This document shows positions 4,889-5,030 of a DNA stretch of 5,030 bases, piece by piece. The position numbers were made by a program, and so were the translations under genes. Where the stretch lies: the NCBI GenBank assembly GCA_009773975.1, contig VSMX01000151.1, positions 1 to 5,030 on the forward strand. Reading direction: 5' to 3'. The notes under the pieces were generated by a model, which searched no databases, was not told the origin of the DNA, and worked only from the letters and a program-made list of their open reading frames with translations. This stretch comes from Desulfovibrio sp. (GTDB taxonomy: Bacteria > Desulfobacterota > Desulfovibrionia > Desulfovibrionales > Desulfovibrionaceae). Positions within the stretch are counted from its first letter, which is position 1, and the number at the start of each line of letters is the position of its first letter.

Positions 4889-4976
4889 CTCGCGCCTCCG
4901 TTGCCGGAAGTGCGATTGCCGCTAATGAGGAGTACCCCCCCCCGCGGGATAGTAGCAACAGGTTATTGTTCCGCAT
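4878..4976 (-). CDS. short tail-gene leader ORF (32 aa) containing a G9 tract
   Basis: ATG 4976 is preceded by ACGGAG (+ strand 4985-4990) at eight bases. The product begins MRNNNLLLLSRGGGYSSLAA and ends at TAA 4878-4880, overlapping the start of the next gene by 11 bases. Its first part is homologous at nucleotide level to the leader at 4197, and the codons after the tract (TCA TTA GCG GCA) line up with CCA TTG CCA GCC of the long ORF ending at 3762. So the nine-G form seems to be the in-phase state, yet the ORF soon ends. Tract changes redirect it: eight G gives a quick TAG, ten G a longer unrelated frame; none fuses to the 4888 gene. It may be a remnant of a paralogous tail gene, a leader peptide, or a coupling ORF. 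Confidence 0.45.
   Translation of the reverse strand: MRNNNLLLLSRGGGYSSLAAIALPATEARDVW
4935..4943. repeat. homopolymer tract C9 (G9 on the coding strand)
   Basis: Nine consecutive C on the + strand, inside the leader ORF starting at 4976. Tracts of this length are prone to slipped-strand change and are typical of phase-variable genes. They are also prone to base-call error. Confidence 0.85.
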
Positions 4977-4991
4977 AATATTTTCTCCGTC

Positions 4992-5030
4992 TTATAGTTG
5001 TGATAAAGCACGGCCGGTTGCCTTTGCGCG
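4992..5030 (-). CDS. possible 3' end of an upstream tail gene (partial)
   Basis: One frame from the window edge reads RAKATGRALSQL and stops at TAA 4992-4994, two bases before the ACGGAG ribosome site of the leader ORF. The position fits the end of the preceding gene in a - strand tail operon. Only 12 codons are visible and the other two frames are also open here, so the frame choice rests on this fit alone. Confidence 0.3.
   Translation of the reverse strand, partial: RAKATGRALSQL

Noticed and set aside
4421..4978. 185-aa ORF on the + strand
   Set aside because: It is antisense to the lectin-like gene and leader, which have strong ribosome sites and recognisable motifs; its product shows none.
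4130..4990. Invertible tail-fibre segment of the Mu G-segment type
   Set aside because: The repeated leaders are in the same orientation, not inverted, and no Gin-like invertase is visible.
1..5030. Template repeat or reverse transcriptase of a diversity-generating retroelement
   Set aside because: I found no second copy of the lectin-like 3' end in the window and no ORF with reverse transcriptase motifs.
1..5030. CRISPR array, tRNA, rRNA, insertion sequence or attachment site
   Set aside because: No regularly spaced repeats, cloverleaf-like segment, transposase ORF or paired terminal repeats could be seen by reading both strands.

Overview
The window looks like part of a temperate-phage or prophage accessory region, probably in a deltaproteobacterial sulfate reducer of the Desulfovibrio/Bilophila type. 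That host guess is an inference from the CI-type regulators and codon preference and is not proven by any marker gene. Two blocks of genes converge on a strong hairpin at about 3689-3714. The left block (1-3681) is mostly on the + strand and fairly AT-rich. The right block (3762-5030) is on the - strand, more GC-rich, and reads like the end of a phage tail-fibre or receptor-binding cassette.

Left block: the window opens inside a CI-repressor-like protein with a C-terminal coiled coil (to 427). Next comes a stretch (405-683) where a small + ORF and a small - ORF lie antisense to each other; the - ORF has the better ribosome binding site. A tight + strand gene train starts at 790: a tandem-HTH CI-like regulator (790-1521), an 85-aa unknown (1567-1824), a 37-aa unknown overlapping it by 4 bases (1821-1934), a STAS-like/GHKL ATPase fusion (1941-2957), a DUF4325 STAS-like protein overlapping by 4 bases (2954-3265), and a membrane-anchored coiled-coil protein overlapping by 1 base (3265-3681). 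The train ends at the hairpin. The packing suggests one operon with its own DNA-binding regulator.

The GHKL ATPase has SpoIIAB/RsbW-like motifs and sits beside a STAS-like partner. This recalls an anti-sigma/anti-anti-sigma partner switch, here joined to a membrane protein that could be an output or anchor. I know of no described system with exactly this layout, and it is the best candidate here for an undescribed module. A signalling, phage-defence or lysogeny role is inference.

Right block (- strand): the probable end of one gene (4992-5030), a short leader ORF with a nine-G tract (4878-4976), a 222-aa protein with a C-type-lectin-like C-terminus ending in a GVIPVL motif (4220-4888), and a small beta-rich protein (3762-4190). 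The region just before that last protein repeats the leader motif with a six-G tract. There the best-supported start runs straight into a UAG after the G tract, while the long ORF lies in the +1 frame. Variable homopolymer length or recoding may therefore control these tail genes. No reverse transcriptase, integrase, tRNA, rRNA or CRISPR array is visible.
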